A DNA stretch of 64,000 bases from Streptomyces albofaciens JCM 4342 (GCF_008634025.1 NZ_PDCM01000002.1:2567001-2631000), one strand, 5' to 3'. Shown: positions 43,950 through 53,622, counted from the first letter of the stretch. Notes: generated by a model from the letters alone, not told the origin. Translations and numbers: made by a program.

Positions 43950-44681
43950 ATGGTGGCCCCACCTGACAACGACGTTCTCTGGGCGCGCGGCCTGCACCAC
44001 ACATACGCCGGCACCCGCGTGCTGACGGGGGTCTCCGTCAGTGTCCGCGAGGGCGAGATCCTCGCCGTCACCGGGCCCCGCGGCTGCGGCAAGACGACCC
44101 TCCTGCGGTGCCTTTCCGGCCAACTTGCGCCGGACAGCGGCGAAATCTGGTTCAACAGTTCACCGGTGCACACGCTCTCACCGGCCGGCCGGGAACGGCT
44201 GCGCCTGGAACGCTTCGGCTGGGTGGACACCGAACCGCACCTCGTCCCCGAGCTGACCGCCTGGGAGAACGCCGCCCTCCCGCTGCTCCTGCGCGGGACC
44301 GGCCACCGCGCCGCCAAGCAGACCGCCTGCGAGTGGCTGGAGCGTCTGGACGTGGGGATGTGCGCCCGCCAACGCCCCGGCCGCCTCGACCAGTCGCAGC
44401 GCCAGCGCGTCGCCGTCGCCCGCGCCCTGGCCGGCGCGCCGCGGGTGCTGTTCGCCGACGAGCCCACCGCGCCCCTGCACCGCGCGGACGCCGCGCAGGT
44501 CCTGCGCACCATCACCACGGCCGCCCGCTCGCACGAGATCACGGTCGTCCTCGCGACCCACGAGCCCGAGGCCGGCACCCTCGCGGACCGTACCGTGGCA
44601 CTCCTCGACGGCCGCCGCGTCGGCGCCAAGGCCCCCGCCCCCGACAAGGAAAGCAGGGCAGAGTGCTCGCTCTCCGTCTAG
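43950..44681 (+). CDS. ABC transporter ATP-binding protein with atypical signature motif
   Basis: A 243-residue ATPase of LolD/MacB-like size. Walker A is TGPRGCGKTTLL (~40-51) and Walker B RVLFADEPTAPL (~165-176), followed by the H-loop ATHEPEAG. The canonical LSGGQ signature is replaced by LDQSQRQR (~145-152), and the D-loop reads APLHRAD. The signature contacts ATP across the dimer, so hydrolysis may be weak or the protein may pair with a normal subunit. It overlaps the start of the membrane partner by 19 bases. Substrate unknown. Confidence 0.85.
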   Translation: MVAPPDNDVLWARGLHHTYAGTRVLTGVSVSVREGEILAVTGPRGCGKTTLLRCLSGQLAPDSGEIWFNSSPVHTLSPAGRERLRLERFGWVDTEPHLVPELTAWENAALPLLLRGTGHRAAKQTACEWLERLDVGMCARQRPGRLDQSQRQRVAVARALAGAPRVLFADEPTAPLHRADAAQVLRTITTAARSHEITVVLATHEPEAGTLADRTVALLDGRRVGAKAPAPDKESRAECSLSV

Positions 44682-45880
44682 CCCGCGGGGCCCACCCCCT
44701 CGTCCTGCTGCGCCGCCTGCTGGTCGCCGCCGCGTCCGGCGGCACCGGCTTCCTCCTGCTGGCCGCGCTCGGCCACGCCGCGGCCCACCCGGAGACGGCC
44801 GCCGACTCGTTCGCACGCCTTTTGTGGTGCGCCGTCCCGGTCGCGGCCACCATCCAGCTCGCCGTGTCCGCGGCCCGTACGGATCCCGCGTCCCGCCCCC
44901 ATCGGGGCATGGCGGCCGCCGGGTTGGGCCCCGTACGGCTGACGGTGATCGCCGCCGCCTCCACGGCCGTGTCGTGCGTCCTGGGCAGCTTCGTCGCGCT
45001 GCTCGCCTTCCTCGTGGTGCGCGGCGACCTCGGCGGCGTCACCGCCTCCGACTCCGCCACCCGGCTCCTCGGCGCGGGCGGCCCCCTTCCGCTCGCCGGC
45101 GCGCTGATGCTCCTCGCCGTCGTCCCGGTGACGGCGGCCACCGCCACCGCCGTCGTCCTGCGCCCGCGGGTGAACGCCCGTGGCGGCGCACGGCGTACGG
45201 GCCCGGCCACCGGCGCCGGGGCCGGCGAGCCCCTGTCCGCCACGGCCGCCGGCGGCACCGCCTCCGCCGTGCCCGCCGGGCTCCCCTGGGGCGTCGCGCT
45301 GACGGCGGCCGGACTCGCCCTGGAGACCTACGTCAGCCGCGGCCCCGCCGACGCCGACACACTCCTGCCGTTGCCCGGACGCCTCATCGGCAGTCCGCCG
45401 GGCGTCCTGGCGGGCTGGGCGCTGTCCACCCTCGGCCTCGTCCTGGCCGGGCCCGGCCTGGCGCGGCTGTCCGGCCGCCTCCTGGCCGCCGGCCGCCCGG
45501 GGGCCGTCCGCCTGCTCGCCGGCCGCGTCCTCCAGGAGGAGTCCCGGCGCATCGGCCGCCCCCTGGGCGTACTCTGCGCCGTCGCCTCCGGCGCGTACGC
45601 GGCGGTGAAGGTGTACGAAGCGGCCCCCACCCGCCCGTTCGGCCCGCTCACCGGTCTGGGCGCGGCCCTCGTCCTGGCCTGTGTCACGGCCAGCGCCCTC
45701 ACGGCGGCCCTCGAAGCCCGCTGGGCCCGTACGCACACCACCGCCGCACTGCGCCGCCTCGGCACGCCGCGCTCCCTCCTCTTCCGCGCCGCCGTCCTGC
45801 GCGTGCTGGCCCTCCTCGTCGTCCTCACCCCCTTGACCTGGGGCATCGCCGAGCTGGCCGCGCTTCCGCTGCTCCACTGA
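44663..45880 (+). CDS. polytopic membrane partner of the ABC ATPase
   Basis: A 405-residue protein with about nine to ten hydrophobic segments, very Ala/Leu-rich, beginning LALRLARGAHPLVLLRRLLVAAASGG. It resembles FtsX-like permease halves found beside LolD-type ATPases but lacks a large extracytoplasmic domain. The GTG at 44663 lies inside the end of the ATPase gene, behind AAGGAAAGCAGGG. With the ATPase it should form an export or lipid-handling transporter; nothing shows the substrate. Confidence 0.75.
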   Translation: MLALRLARGAHPLVLLRRLLVAAASGGTGFLLLAALGHAAAHPETAADSFARLLWCAVPVAATIQLAVSAARTDPASRPHRGMAAAGLGPVRLTVIAAASTAVSCVLGSFVALLAFLVVRGDLGGVTASDSATRLLGAGGPLPLAGALMLLAVVPVTAATATAVVLRPRVNARGGARRTGPATGAGAGEPLSATAAGGTASAVPAGLPWGVALTAAGLALETYVSRGPADADTLLPLPGRLIGSPPGVLAGWALSTLGLVLAGPGLARLSGRLLAAGRPGAVRLLAGRVLQEESRRIGRPLGVLCAVASGAYAAVKVYEAAPTRPFGPLTGLGAALVLACVTASALTAALEARWARTHTTAALRRLGTPRSLLFRAAVLRVLALLVVLTPLTWGIAELAALPLLH

Positions 45881-45950
45881 GCCGCACCCGACCGCCCCCG
45901 CCGGCCACCGGTCCGGCCCCTGCCCGGACTTGTCACACCGCCCGCCTACG

Positions 45951-47159
45951 ATGACGACCGTGCAGCCGAACCCCGACTCCCCCGCGCACCACCGCCCCAT
46001 CGAGCGCTCACCGCACCACCGCGGCGACCGCGAGATCGAGACGCTCGCCGCCTTCGACCGCGTCCTGGAGACCGGCAGCCTCTCCGGATACCGCGTCCAG
46101 TCGGTCGACCTGACCGGCCGCACCACCGCGCTGCTCGGCACGCCGGTCGCCGAGGCCGTCTTCCTCGGCTGCCGCATGGAACCGCAGGCCGCCGCGCGCG
46201 TCCGGGCAGGCGGCGCACTGGTCTTCCCGCCGATACCGGACCTGCCCTTCGATCCGTACCGCGGCCGCCTCTACTCGCCCGGCGAACTCTTCGCGTCCCT
46301 CGCCACCGCCGCCGGCTACGCCGCCACCCCCGACGCCCTGGCCCACGACTGGTACCAGCGGACCATGTCGGACGGCGACGTCTTCGCCTCGATGCTGCGC
46401 AGCATCCACGACGACGCCATCTCCGACGCGCTGGACGAACACCTCGCCGGCGCCCGCGTCGTCGGGGTCATGGGCGGGCACGCGCTGGAACGCGGGTCCG
46501 ACGCGTACGAAGGCGCGGCCCGGCTCGGGCGGCGGCTCGCCCGCGCGGGCCTGACGGTGGCCACGGGCGGCGGTCCGGGCGCCATGGAGGCCGCCAACCT
46601 CGGCGCGTACGCCGCCCCCTTCGAGGACGCCATGCTCGACGAGAGCCTGGCCCTCCTCGCCAAGGTGCCGCACTTCACCCCCTCGGTGACCGACTGGGCG
46701 CGGGCCGCCTTCGAGGTACGCGAACGCCGGCCGGACGGCGGCGCTTCGGTCGGCATCCCCACCTGGTTCTACGGCCACGAGCCGCCCAACGCCTTCGCGA
46801 CCCACATCGCCAAGTACTTCGTCAACGCGGTCCGCGAGGACGGCCTCCTGGCGCGCTCCAACGCCGGGGTCGTCTTCCTGCCCGGCGCGGCCGGGACCGT
46901 ACAGGAGATCTTCGACAACGCCACCCCGAACTACTACGGGTCGCGGGGCGAGCCGACCCCCATGGTCCTCGTCGACCGCGCGCACTGGACCGAGAAGCTG
47001 CCCGCCTGGCCGCTGCTGCGGGCCCTCGCCGCCGGGCGCCCCATGTCCGCGAGGATCGCGCTGGTCGACTCGGTGGAAGAAGCGCCGGAAGCCCTCGCCG
47101 CCCTCATGGACGGGCCTCGCCGCGACCCGGCTTCCCGACCGGACGGGGCGGTTTCCTGA
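45951..47159 (+). CDS. LOG-family (Rossmann-fold nucleotide-binding) protein
   Basis: A 402-residue protein whose C-terminal two thirds has the LOG/lysine-decarboxylase-like fold: VMGGHALERGSDAYEGAARLGR, the loop ATGGGPGAMEAAN (~207-219), and LPGAAGTVQEIFDNA (~310-324) in place of the usual PGGxGTxxE. Plant and bacterial LOG enzymes release cytokinin bases from nucleotides; larger bacterial relatives have no proven role. The ATG at 45951 is chosen; a GTG at 45960 is also possible. It is monocistronic. Confidence 0.82.
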   Translation: MTTVQPNPDSPAHHRPIERSPHHRGDREIETLAAFDRVLETGSLSGYRVQSVDLTGRTTALLGTPVAEAVFLGCRMEPQAAARVRAGGALVFPPIPDLPFDPYRGRLYSPGELFASLATAAGYAATPDALAHDWYQRTMSDGDVFASMLRSIHDDAISDALDEHLAGARVVGVMGGHALERGSDAYEGAARLGRRLARAGLTVATGGGPGAMEAANLGAYAAPFEDAMLDESLALLAKVPHFTPSVTDWARAAFEVRERRPDGGASVGIPTWFYGHEPPNAFATHIAKYFVNAVREDGLLARSNAGVVFLPGAAGTVQEIFDNATPNYYGSRGEPTPMVLVDRAHWTEKLPAWPLLRALAAGRPMSARIALVDSVEEAPEALAALMDGPRRDPASRPDGAVS

Positions 47160-47278
47160 CCGGCCGGGGTGGATTCCCGTCCGATTGCGTGCCCGAGGCA
47201 ACTCCCGCCCCCGAATCCACGTCTGCCTAGCCAGGTAATGAACTGGTAAATCCAGGCAGTGCGCGAACGGAGTTCTTG

Positions 47279-48277
47279 GTGCTCATCGGTCTTCTGACGG
47301 CGGTAGCGGCTTCGGCCTGCTACGGCACGGGGTCGGTCCTGCAAGCGGTGGGATCGCGCAAATCCGCGCGTCGGGAAGCGGCCGCCGCCTCCACGACCGG
47401 CGTCACCCAGCATGGCGGCCCCAGTCTCTCGTCCACCGCCAAGGCCGCCGTGACCTGGGAATTCATGGTCGGCACGGTGCTGGACTTCATAGGGTTCGGG
47501 CTCGGCGCGCTGGCCGCCCGGCTGCTGCCGCTGTTCCTCTCGCAGACCGTCATCAGCGCCAACCTCGTCATCACCGCCGTGCTCAGCATCAAACTGCTCG
47601 GCATCCGGCTGAACGCGCGCGAGTGGGTCTCCATCGGCGTGGTCTGCTCGGCGCTGGTCCTGCTGGCCACGGCCGCCGGGCCGGAGGGCGGCGGTGACGC
47701 CTCGACGGCCACCCACTGGTGGCTGCTGGCCGCCTCGGTCCTGGTGATCGGCGGCGGCACGCTGGTCGTCCGGCTGCTCGGCAGCCGCGCCGCGATCCTC
47801 GCCGGTCTGCTGTCCGGCCTGGGCTTCGGCGCGCTCGGCGTCGGCGTCCGCGTACTGAACGGCATCGACCCGTTCCACCTGCCCACGCTGCTGGCCGACC
47901 CGGCGCTCTACGCCATTCTCGTCGCCGGCGTCGGCGGCATGTACCTGCACACGGTGGCCCTCCAGATCGGTTCGGTCAACGGCGCCACGGCGGCACTGGT
48001 GGTGGGCGAAACGGTGGTGCCCGGCATCCTCGGGGTGCTGTGGCTCGGCGACTCCTCCCGACCGGGCTTCGCCTGGATGGCCGTACTCGGCTTCGTCGTC
48101 GCGGTGGCCGGTGCCGTCGCGGTCGCCTGGTTCGGCGAGCCGGAGGGCGGTGCCGAAGCCCCGGATACGGCGTCGGGTGACGGCTCGGCGGACCCCGTAC
48201 GCGCGACCGGGGCAGGGACAGGGGCAACGGCCCCGGACGGCACGCGGGCTCCGGACAGGGCCGCCGCCGGAGGGTGA
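47279..48277 (+). CDS. DMT-superfamily-like integral membrane protein
   Basis: A 332-residue protein with nine to ten membrane helices, beginning LIGLLTAVAASACYGTGSVLQAVGSRKSAR, a hydrophilic loop at ~27-55, and a long charged tail (~285-332) after VAWFGEP. The pattern is that of EamA-like drug/metabolite transporters common in actinobacteria. GTG 47279 lies 6 bases behind ACGGAG; a TTG three bases earlier is too close to it. It ends at a strong bidirectional hairpin. Confidence 0.78.
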   Translation: MLIGLLTAVAASACYGTGSVLQAVGSRKSARREAAAASTTGVTQHGGPSLSSTAKAAVTWEFMVGTVLDFIGFGLGALAARLLPLFLSQTVISANLVITAVLSIKLLGIRLNAREWVSIGVVCSALVLLATAAGPEGGGDASTATHWWLLAASVLVIGGGTLVVRLLGSRAAILAGLLSGLGFGALGVGVRVLNGIDPFHLPTLLADPALYAILVAGVGGMYLHTVALQIGSVNGATAALVVGETVVPGILGVLWLGDSSRPGFAWMAVLGFVVAVAGAVAVAWFGEPEGGAEAPDTASGDGSADPVRATGAGTGATAPDGTRAPDRAAAGG

Positions 48278-48281
48278 CGCC

Positions 48282-48311
48282 GGAGCGGCCCGGCGGACAC
48301 CGGGCCGCTCC
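48282..48311. terminator. bidirectional hairpin between the DMT-type gene and thiQ
   Basis: Perfect 12-bp stem GGAGCGGCCCGG / CCGGGCCGCTCC with a 6-base loop, between two convergent stop codons. Confidence 0.8.
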
Positions 48312-48326
48312 TCGTAGGGACGCCCC

Positions 48327-49388
48327 TCAGCGCTCCAGAACCACGACATCCCCGGCAAGGAACGCGACGCCCACCGTCTCCCCGTCCTCCGGGGCGTCCC
48401 GCAGCGCGCAGGCCGCCTCCAGCTGCGGGCCGTCGGCGGGCTGGAGGAGGAGGGTGACATGGGTGCCGCGGAAGGTGCGGGCCGTGACGGTGCAGGGCAG
48501 GCCTTCCGCGGCGGTCGTGATGCGTACGCCGGCCGGGCGTACGAGCAGGCGGCACGCCCCCTCCGGCGTTCCCTCCGGGACGGGGATCTTGCCCCACGGC
48601 GTGTCGGCCGCCTCGCCCCGTACGGTCGCCGTCACCACGTTGTCGAAGCCGAGGAAGCGGGCGACGAACTCGGTGGCGGGGCGCTGCCAGACCTCCAGCG
48701 GTGTGCCGCTCTGCGCGATGCGCCCCTCCTGCATGATCACCACCCGGTCGGCCAGCGCGAACGCCTCCCCCTGGTCGTGCGTCACGGCCAGCACGGTCGT
48801 GCCCACCTCGCCGAACACCCGCCGCAGTTCCACGACCAGGCGCTCGCGCAGGCCGCGGTCGAGCTGGCCGAGGGGCTCGTCCAGCATCAGCAGCCGGGGG
48901 CGGGGCGCGAGGGCGCGGGCCAGCGCGACGCGCTGCTGTTCGCCGCCGGAGAGGGCCGCCACGGCACGCCGCTGGGCGCCCGGCAGGCCGACGAGGTCCA
49001 GGAGTTCGGTCACCGTACGGTCCTGCTCGGCGCGGGGCACCCGGTGCATGCGCAGGCCGAAGGCCACGTTGCCGCCGACGTCCCGCTGCGGGAAGAGCTG
49101 GTGGTCCTGGAACATCAGCCCGACGCCGCGCCGGTGCGTGGGCACCTCCGCCTGGTCGCGCCCTTCCAGGAACACCCGCCCCGCGTCGGGGGCCTGGAGC
49201 CCCGCCACGACCCGCAGCAGGGTGGATTTCCCGCTGCCGCTGGGCCCCAGCACGCAGACGATCTCCTGTGCGGCGACGCTCAGGTCCACCGCGTCCAGTG
49301 CCGGCGGGCGCCCGTCCCGGAAGCGGACGGTGATGTCCTCCAGGCGCAGCAGGGTCCGGTCCGACGCCGTGTCAGCGTGTTCCGCCAT
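48327..49388 (-). CDS. thiQ: thiamine ABC transporter ATPase
   Basis: A 353-residue ATPase. Walker A CVLGPSGSGKSTLLR, Q-loop MFQDHQLFPQRDVGGN, signature ALSGGEQQRVALARAL and Walker B LLMLDEPLGQLD are all present. A C-terminal TOBE-like part (~245-353) makes it longer than the ~230-residue E. coli ThiQ. It is the last gene of the operon under the TPP riboswitch; its ATG overlaps the permease stop by one base. The riboswitch supports thiamine or a thiamine phosphate as cargo. Confidence 0.88.
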   Translation of the reverse strand: MAEHADTASDRTLLRLEDITVRFRDGRPPALDAVDLSVAAQEIVCVLGPSGSGKSTLLRVVAGLQAPDAGRVFLEGRDQAEVPTHRRGVGLMFQDHQLFPQRDVGGNVAFGLRMHRVPRAEQDRTVTELLDLVGLPGAQRRAVAALSGGEQQRVALARALAPRPRLLMLDEPLGQLDRGLRERLVVELRRVFGEVGTTVLAVTHDQGEAFALADRVVIMQEGRIAQSGTPLEVWQRPATEFVARFLGFDNVVTATVRGEAADTPWGKIPVPEGTPEGACRLLVRPAGVRITTAAEGLPCTVTARTFRGTHVTLLLQPADGPQLEAACALRDAPEDGETVGVAFLAGDVVVLER

Positions 49389-51094
49389 CAAAATTCTCCG
49401 GCCTGATCGGTGCGGACGCGCTCCAGTGCCAGCAGGGCGCCCGCACACACCACCATCAAGATCGTCGACAGGGCCATCGCCTGCCCGTAGTTCAGTTCTC
49501 CGGCGCGTCCCAGCAGCCGTGCCACGGCGACCGGGAGGGTCGGGTTGTCCGGCCGGGCGATGAAGACCGTCGCGCCGAACTCGCCCAGCGACACGGCGAA
49601 GGCGAAACCCGCGGCGATCAGCAGCGCCCGCCGTACCAGCGGCAGGTCGACCTCGCGCCACACCCGCCACGGCGACGCCCCGAGCACCGCCGCGGCCTCC
49701 CGCAGCCGCTCGTCCACCGCGCGCAGCACGGGCAGCATGGTCCGTACGACGAAGGGCACCCCGACCAGCGCCTGCGCCAGCGGCACCAGCCACCACGAGG
49801 ACCGCAGATCGAGCGGTGGCTCGTCGAGAGTGATCAGAAAGCCAAAGCCCACGGTCACGGCCGAAACTCCGAGGGGCAGCATCAGGAGCGCGTCGAATCC
49901 CCGCACCAGCCTGCCGCCCCGCCGCGTCAGCGCGGCCGCGGCCAGCCCGCCCACCACCAGGGCGATCAGCGTGGCAGCGGCCCCGTAGGCGAGCGAGTTC
50001 CGCAGGGCGTTCAGCGGGGCGACGGCGAAGGTGCTGTCCATGGAGGCGGCGGACTCCAGCGCCCGGTAGAACGTGAGCCCGTAGCCGTCCGGCCCGGCGA
50101 ACGACCGCTCGACCAGTACGGCCAGGGGCACCACCAGCAGCAGCGTGATCACGACGAGCGTGCCCCACAGCAGCGCCCACTGCCCCGCGCCCTGGGGCCG
50201 CCGGGCCGTACGCGCCGGGTCGACCAGCGTGAGGGTGGCTTCCCGCCGCCGTACGGTCCAGGCGTGCAGGGCCAGCAGGGCCAGTACGGCGGCGAACTGC
50301 AGCAGCGTGAGGACGGCGGCCGTGGGGAGGTCCAGGAAGTCGGCGGTCTGCCGGTAGATCTCCACTTCGAGCGTGGAGAACCCCGGCCCGCCCAGGATCT
50401 GCACCACCCCGAAGGAGGTGAAGGTGAAGAGGAAGACCATCAGCGCGGCCGCCGCCACGGCCGGTGCCAGGGCGGGCAGCGTCACCCGGAACCACGCCTG
50501 CCGGCGGGACGCCCCCAGCACCCGGGCCGCTTCCTCCTGCCGCGGGTCGAGCTGGCTCCAGAGGCCGCCGACGGTCCGTACGACCACGGCGTAGTTGAAG
50601 AACACGTGCGCCAGCAGGATCGCCCATACGGAGGTGTCCAGCCGTACGCCCCACAGATCGTCCAGCACCCCGCCACGCCCGATCAGCGCGAGGAACGCCG
50701 AACCGACGACCACCGTCGGCAGGACGAACGGCACCGCGACGACGGACCGCAACAGCTTCTTCCCGGGGAATTCGAAGCGCGCGAAGACGTACGCGCCGGG
50801 GAGCGCGATCAGGAGCGTGAGCCCGGTCGAGGCCGCCGCCTGCCAGACGGTGAACCACAGGACGTGCAGCACGTCCGGGTCGGAGAGCACCTCACCGGCC
50901 CGGCCCAGCTGCCACTGTCCGCCGTCCTTCAGGCCCCGCCCCACGATCGCGACGACGGGGTAGGCGAAGAAGAGCGCGAAGAAGACGAGCGGCAGGGCCA
51001 TCAGGGCCGGCCGCGAGACCGTTCCCCGTGAGACGCGCGCCCGCCTCTTGCGGCCGGTTACTTCAGGACGAGCGAGGACCACTGCTTGATCCAC
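49388..51094 (-). CDS. thiP: thiamine ABC transporter permease (fused two-domain)
   Basis: A 568-residue protein with two BPD_transp_1 units and about twelve helices. Two EAA loops are visible: QEEAARVLGASRRQAWFRVTLP (~190-211) and LREAAAVLGASPWRVWREVDLP (~450-471). Such internally duplicated permeases are usual for ThiP and ferric-iron systems. The GTG at 51094 lies within the end of the binding-protein gene, giving a 37-base overlap; the other in-frame candidate is a GTG 12 bases downstream (51082). It works with the binding protein and ThiQ. Confidence 0.87.
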   Translation of the reverse strand: MDQAVVLARPEVTGRKRRARVSRGTVSRPALMALPLVFFALFFAYPVVAIVGRGLKDGGQWQLGRAGEVLSDPDVLHVLWFTVWQAAASTGLTLLIALPGAYVFARFEFPGKKLLRSVVAVPFVLPTVVVGSAFLALIGRGGVLDDLWGVRLDTSVWAILLAHVFFNYAVVVRTVGGLWSQLDPRQEEAARVLGASRRQAWFRVTLPALAPAVAAAALMVFLFTFTSFGVVQILGGPGFSTLEVEIYRQTADFLDLPTAAVLTLLQFAAVLALLALHAWTVRRREATLTLVDPARTARRPQGAGQWALLWGTLVVITLLLVVPLAVLVERSFAGPDGYGLTFYRALESAASMDSTFAVAPLNALRNSLAYGAAATLIALVVGGLAAAALTRRGGRLVRGFDALLMLPLGVSAVTVGFGFLITLDEPPLDLRSSWWLVPLAQALVGVPFVVRTMLPVLRAVDERLREAAAVLGASPWRVWREVDLPLVRRALLIAAGFAFAVSLGEFGATVFIARPDNPTLPVAVARLLGRAGELNYGQAMALSTILMVVCAGALLALERVRTDQAGEF

Positions 51095-52134
51095 CGTTCG
51101 CGGTTCTCGGTGATCTTCTCCGGGGCCACCGTCCCCGGCTTGTCGATCTTCTCGCCGTACTTGGTGAACAGCTCCGGCACCTTGACGTCCGTACGCGCCG
51201 GATTGACGAACATCTGGAGCGGCACGTCCTCCTGGAACTTCTTGCTCAGCAGGAAGTCCAGCAGCGCCTTGCCGCCCTTCTCGTTCTTGGCGCCCTTGAG
51301 CAGGCCGGCGAACTCGGTCTGCCGGAAGCAGGTGCCGGTCGCGACGCCGGTCGGCGCCTCCTCGGGCTCCGGCTTCTTGCCGAGCACCTCGACCGGCGGG
51401 CTGGAGGCGTAGGAGACCACCAGCGGCTTGTCACCCTTGCCCTTGCCGGCCGCCGAGCCCGAGAACCGCTCGTTGTAGGCCTGCTCCCAGCCGTCCACGA
51501 CCTCGACGCCGTTGGCCTTGAGCTTCTTCCAGTAGTCCTGCCAGCCGGACTCGCCGTACCTGGCGATGGTGCCGAGCTGGAAGGCCAGCCCGGGCGACGA
51601 CGTGGCGGAGTTCTCGGTGACCAGCAGCCCCTTGTACTCGGGCTTGAGCAGGTCGTCGAAGGTCCGCGGCGGCGCGATCTTGTGCTCGGTGAAGTAGGCG
51701 CGGTCGTAGTTGACGCAGGTGTCGCCGTAGTCCACGGGCGTCACCCGGTGCTGCGCCTTGTCGAGCTGAAGCTCCTCGGGGACGCTCTCCAGCCCCTTGG
51801 CCTGGTACGGGCTGAAGATCCCTTCCTTCAGCCCCCGCGACAGCAGCGTGTTGTCGATGCCGAAGAAGACATCGCCCTGGGGGTTGGCCTTCGACAGGAT
51901 CGCCTGGTTGACGGCCTTGCCCGCGTCACCGCCCTTGAGCACGTTGACCTTGTAGCCGGTCTGCCGGGTGAACTCCTCCAGTACGGACTTGGAGGCGTTG
52001 AAGGAGTCGTGGCTGACGAGCGTGACCGTCTTGGGGTCCGCGCTTTCGCCGCCGCCCGAGCCGCAGGCGGCGAGCGCCGTCAGGCCGGCCGCGACGGCCA
52101 GCGCGGTGACGGTGGCCCTTCTGGTGGTGCTCAC
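51058..52134 (-). CDS. thiB: thiamine-binding lipoprotein
   Basis: A 358-residue solute-binding protein. Signal peptide and lipobox LTALAAC (Cys24) are seen, then VTLVSHDSFNASKSVLEEFTRQTGYKV, as in TbpA/ThiB proteins, including the VDYGDTCVNYDRAYF segment. The GTG at 52134 has a perfect CAGGAGGAAAA site. First gene of the operon; the TPP riboswitch lies 95 bases upstream in the leader. Confidence 0.9.
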   Translation of the reverse strand: MSTTRRATVTALAVAAGLTALAACGSGGGESADPKTVTLVSHDSFNASKSVLEEFTRQTGYKVNVLKGGDAGKAVNQAILSKANPQGDVFFGIDNTLLSRGLKEGIFSPYQAKGLESVPEELQLDKAQHRVTPVDYGDTCVNYDRAYFTEHKIAPPRTFDDLLKPEYKGLLVTENSATSSPGLAFQLGTIARYGESGWQDYWKKLKANGVEVVDGWEQAYNERFSGSAAGKGKGDKPLVVSYASSPPVEVLGKKPEPEEAPTGVATGTCFRQTEFAGLLKGAKNEKGGKALLDFLLSKKFQEDVPLQMFVNPARTDVKVPELFTKYGEKIDKPGTVAPEKITENRERWIKQWSSLVLK

Positions 52135-52228
52135 TGGTTTTCCTCCTGGCTGGCCAGGAAGAGACGCGGCCCCACCCGGCGCTTCGTGGGGAAGGCCGGG
52201 CGGGGCGCAACAGCATGAGTGACGACCG

Positions 52229-52342
52229 AACTTCCTACCCGGAATGACCCGGGCGAGGTTCAAGGGTCTGCGGCACTGTGTGTCCGTGACGCTCGGTCCG
52301 TGACACTGCCGCACTCTCAGCGCTGTGGCGCTCCCCTGTCGG
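52229..52342 (-). ncRNA. TPP riboswitch (THI element)
   Basis: Read on the minus strand, the conserved pieces occur in order: GGGGAGC, GCTGAGAG, an extended P3 stem (TGCGGCA ... TGCCGCA), then GACCCTTGAACCT and CCGGGTCATTCCGGGTAGGAAG. These match the TPP aptamer core (GCUGAGA and ACCCUUGAACCUGAU boxes). It stands in the leader of the thiBPQ operon and should turn expression down when thiamine pyrophosphate is plentiful. The ribosome site is about 80 bases beyond the aptamer, so control may act on translation or termination. Confidence 0.93.
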
Positions 52343-52380
52343 AATGTGCATTTGTTCGATCACACAGTACCAGCGGGCGC

Positions 52381-53487
52381 TCAGCGCTCCGCGGCGGCGA
52401 GCTGCCCGCAGGCGCCGTCGATCTCCTGCCCGCGCGTGTCGCGGACGGTCACCGGCACCCCGTGCGCGGCGATGGCCTCGACGAACGCCTTCTCGTCCGC
52501 CGGGCGCGAGGCGGTCCACTTCGAGCCGGGGGTCGGGTTCAGCGGGATCAGGTTGACGTGCACGCGCTTGCCCTTGAGCAGGCGGCCCAGCAGGTCGCCG
52601 CGCCACGCCTGGTCGTTGATGTCGCGGATCAGGGCGTACTCGATCGAGATGCGGCGGCCGGACTTCTCGGCGTACTCCCAGGCCGCGTCCAGCACCTCAC
52701 GCACCTTCCAGCGCGTGTTGACCGGCACGAGCGTGTCGCGCAGCTCGTCGTCGGGGGCGTGCAGCGAGACCGCGAGCCGGCACTTGAGGCCTTCGTCCGC
52801 GAACCGCAGCATCGCCGGGACCAGGCCGACCGTGGAGACCGTGATGCCGCGCTGGGAGAGCCCCACCCCGTCGGGCTCGGGGTCGGTCAGCCGGCGGATC
52901 GCCCCCACGACCCGCTTGTAGTTCGCCAGCGGCTCGCCCATGCCCATGAAGACGATGTTGGACAGCCGGGCCGGACCACCCGGAACCTCACCGTCACGCA
53001 GCGCCCGCATGCCGTCGACGATCTGGTGGACGATCTCGGCGGTGGACAGGTTCCGGTCCAGCCCCGCCTGCCCCGTCGCGCAGAACGGACAGTTCATGCC
53101 GCACCCGGCCTGCGACGAGATGCACATCGTGACCCGGTCCGGGTAGCGCATCAGCACGGACTCCACGAGGGTGCCGTCGTGCAGCCGCCACAGCGTCTTG
53201 CGCGTGGTGTCGTCGTCACAGGAGATGTGGCGCACCACACTCATCAGCTCGGGCAGCAGCTCCGCCGCCAGCTTCTCGCGCGCCGCGGCCGGGATGTCGG
53301 TCCACTCCGCCGGGTCGTGCGCGTACCGCGCGAAGTAGTGCTGCGACAGCTGCTTGGCGCGGAACGGCTTCTCACCGGCCGCGGCCACGGCTTCGCGCCG
53401 CTCGGCGGGGGTGAGATCAGCAAGGTGCCGCGGGGGCTTCTTGGCTCCGCGCGGCGCGACGAAAGTGAGTTCTCCGGGCTTAGGCAT
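52381..53487 (-). CDS. rlmN: 23S rRNA (adenine2503-C2)/tRNA methyltransferase
   Basis: A 368-residue radical-SAM enzyme methylating A2503 of 23S rRNA (and A37 of some tRNAs). The 4Fe-4S ligands are Cys129, Cys133 and Cys136 in [18 protein letters not shown]; the mechanistic cysteines fit SCDDDT-upstream and GACGQL near the C-terminus (~360). The motif [11 protein letters not shown] and the MNLIP-type [15 protein letters not shown] are present. Single gene with the cdsA terminator immediately upstream. Confidence 0.95.
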   Translation of the reverse strand: MPKPGELTFVAPRGAKKPPRHLADLTPAERREAVAAAGEKPFRAKQLSQHYFARYAHDPAEWTDIPAAAREKLAAELLPELMSVVRHISCDDDTTRKTLWRLHDGTLVESVLMRYPDRVTMCISSQAGCGMNCPFCATGQAGLDRNLSTAEIVHQIVDGMRALRDGEVPGGPARLSNIVFMGMGEPLANYKRVVGAIRRLTDPEPDGVGLSQRGITVSTVGLVPAMLRFADEGLKCRLAVSLHAPDDELRDTLVPVNTRWKVREVLDAAWEYAEKSGRRISIEYALIRDINDQAWRGDLLGRLLKGKRVHVNLIPLNPTPGSKWTASRPADEKAFVEAIAAHGVPVTVRDTRGQEIDGACGQLAAAER

Positions 53488-53568
53488 GGTTCTTCCAGTG
53501 TCGCAGACGTACGAAGTGACGATCGCCGACGCGGACCGGGGGCGGTTCGGGGGCGCTCCAGGCGTACG

Positions 53569-53597
53569 AAAAGGCCCGCCACGCGGTGTGACGGGCC
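53569..53597 (-). terminator. rho-independent terminator after cdsA
   Basis: On the minus strand a GGCCCG ... CGGGCC stem, extended by a CAC/GTG pairing around a 5-base loop, is followed directly by TTTT. It lies 26 bases past the cdsA stop. This is one of few classical T-tract terminators in the window. Confidence 0.75.
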
Positions 53598-53622
53598 CCT
53601 CGTACGTACGGAGAACCGCTGG

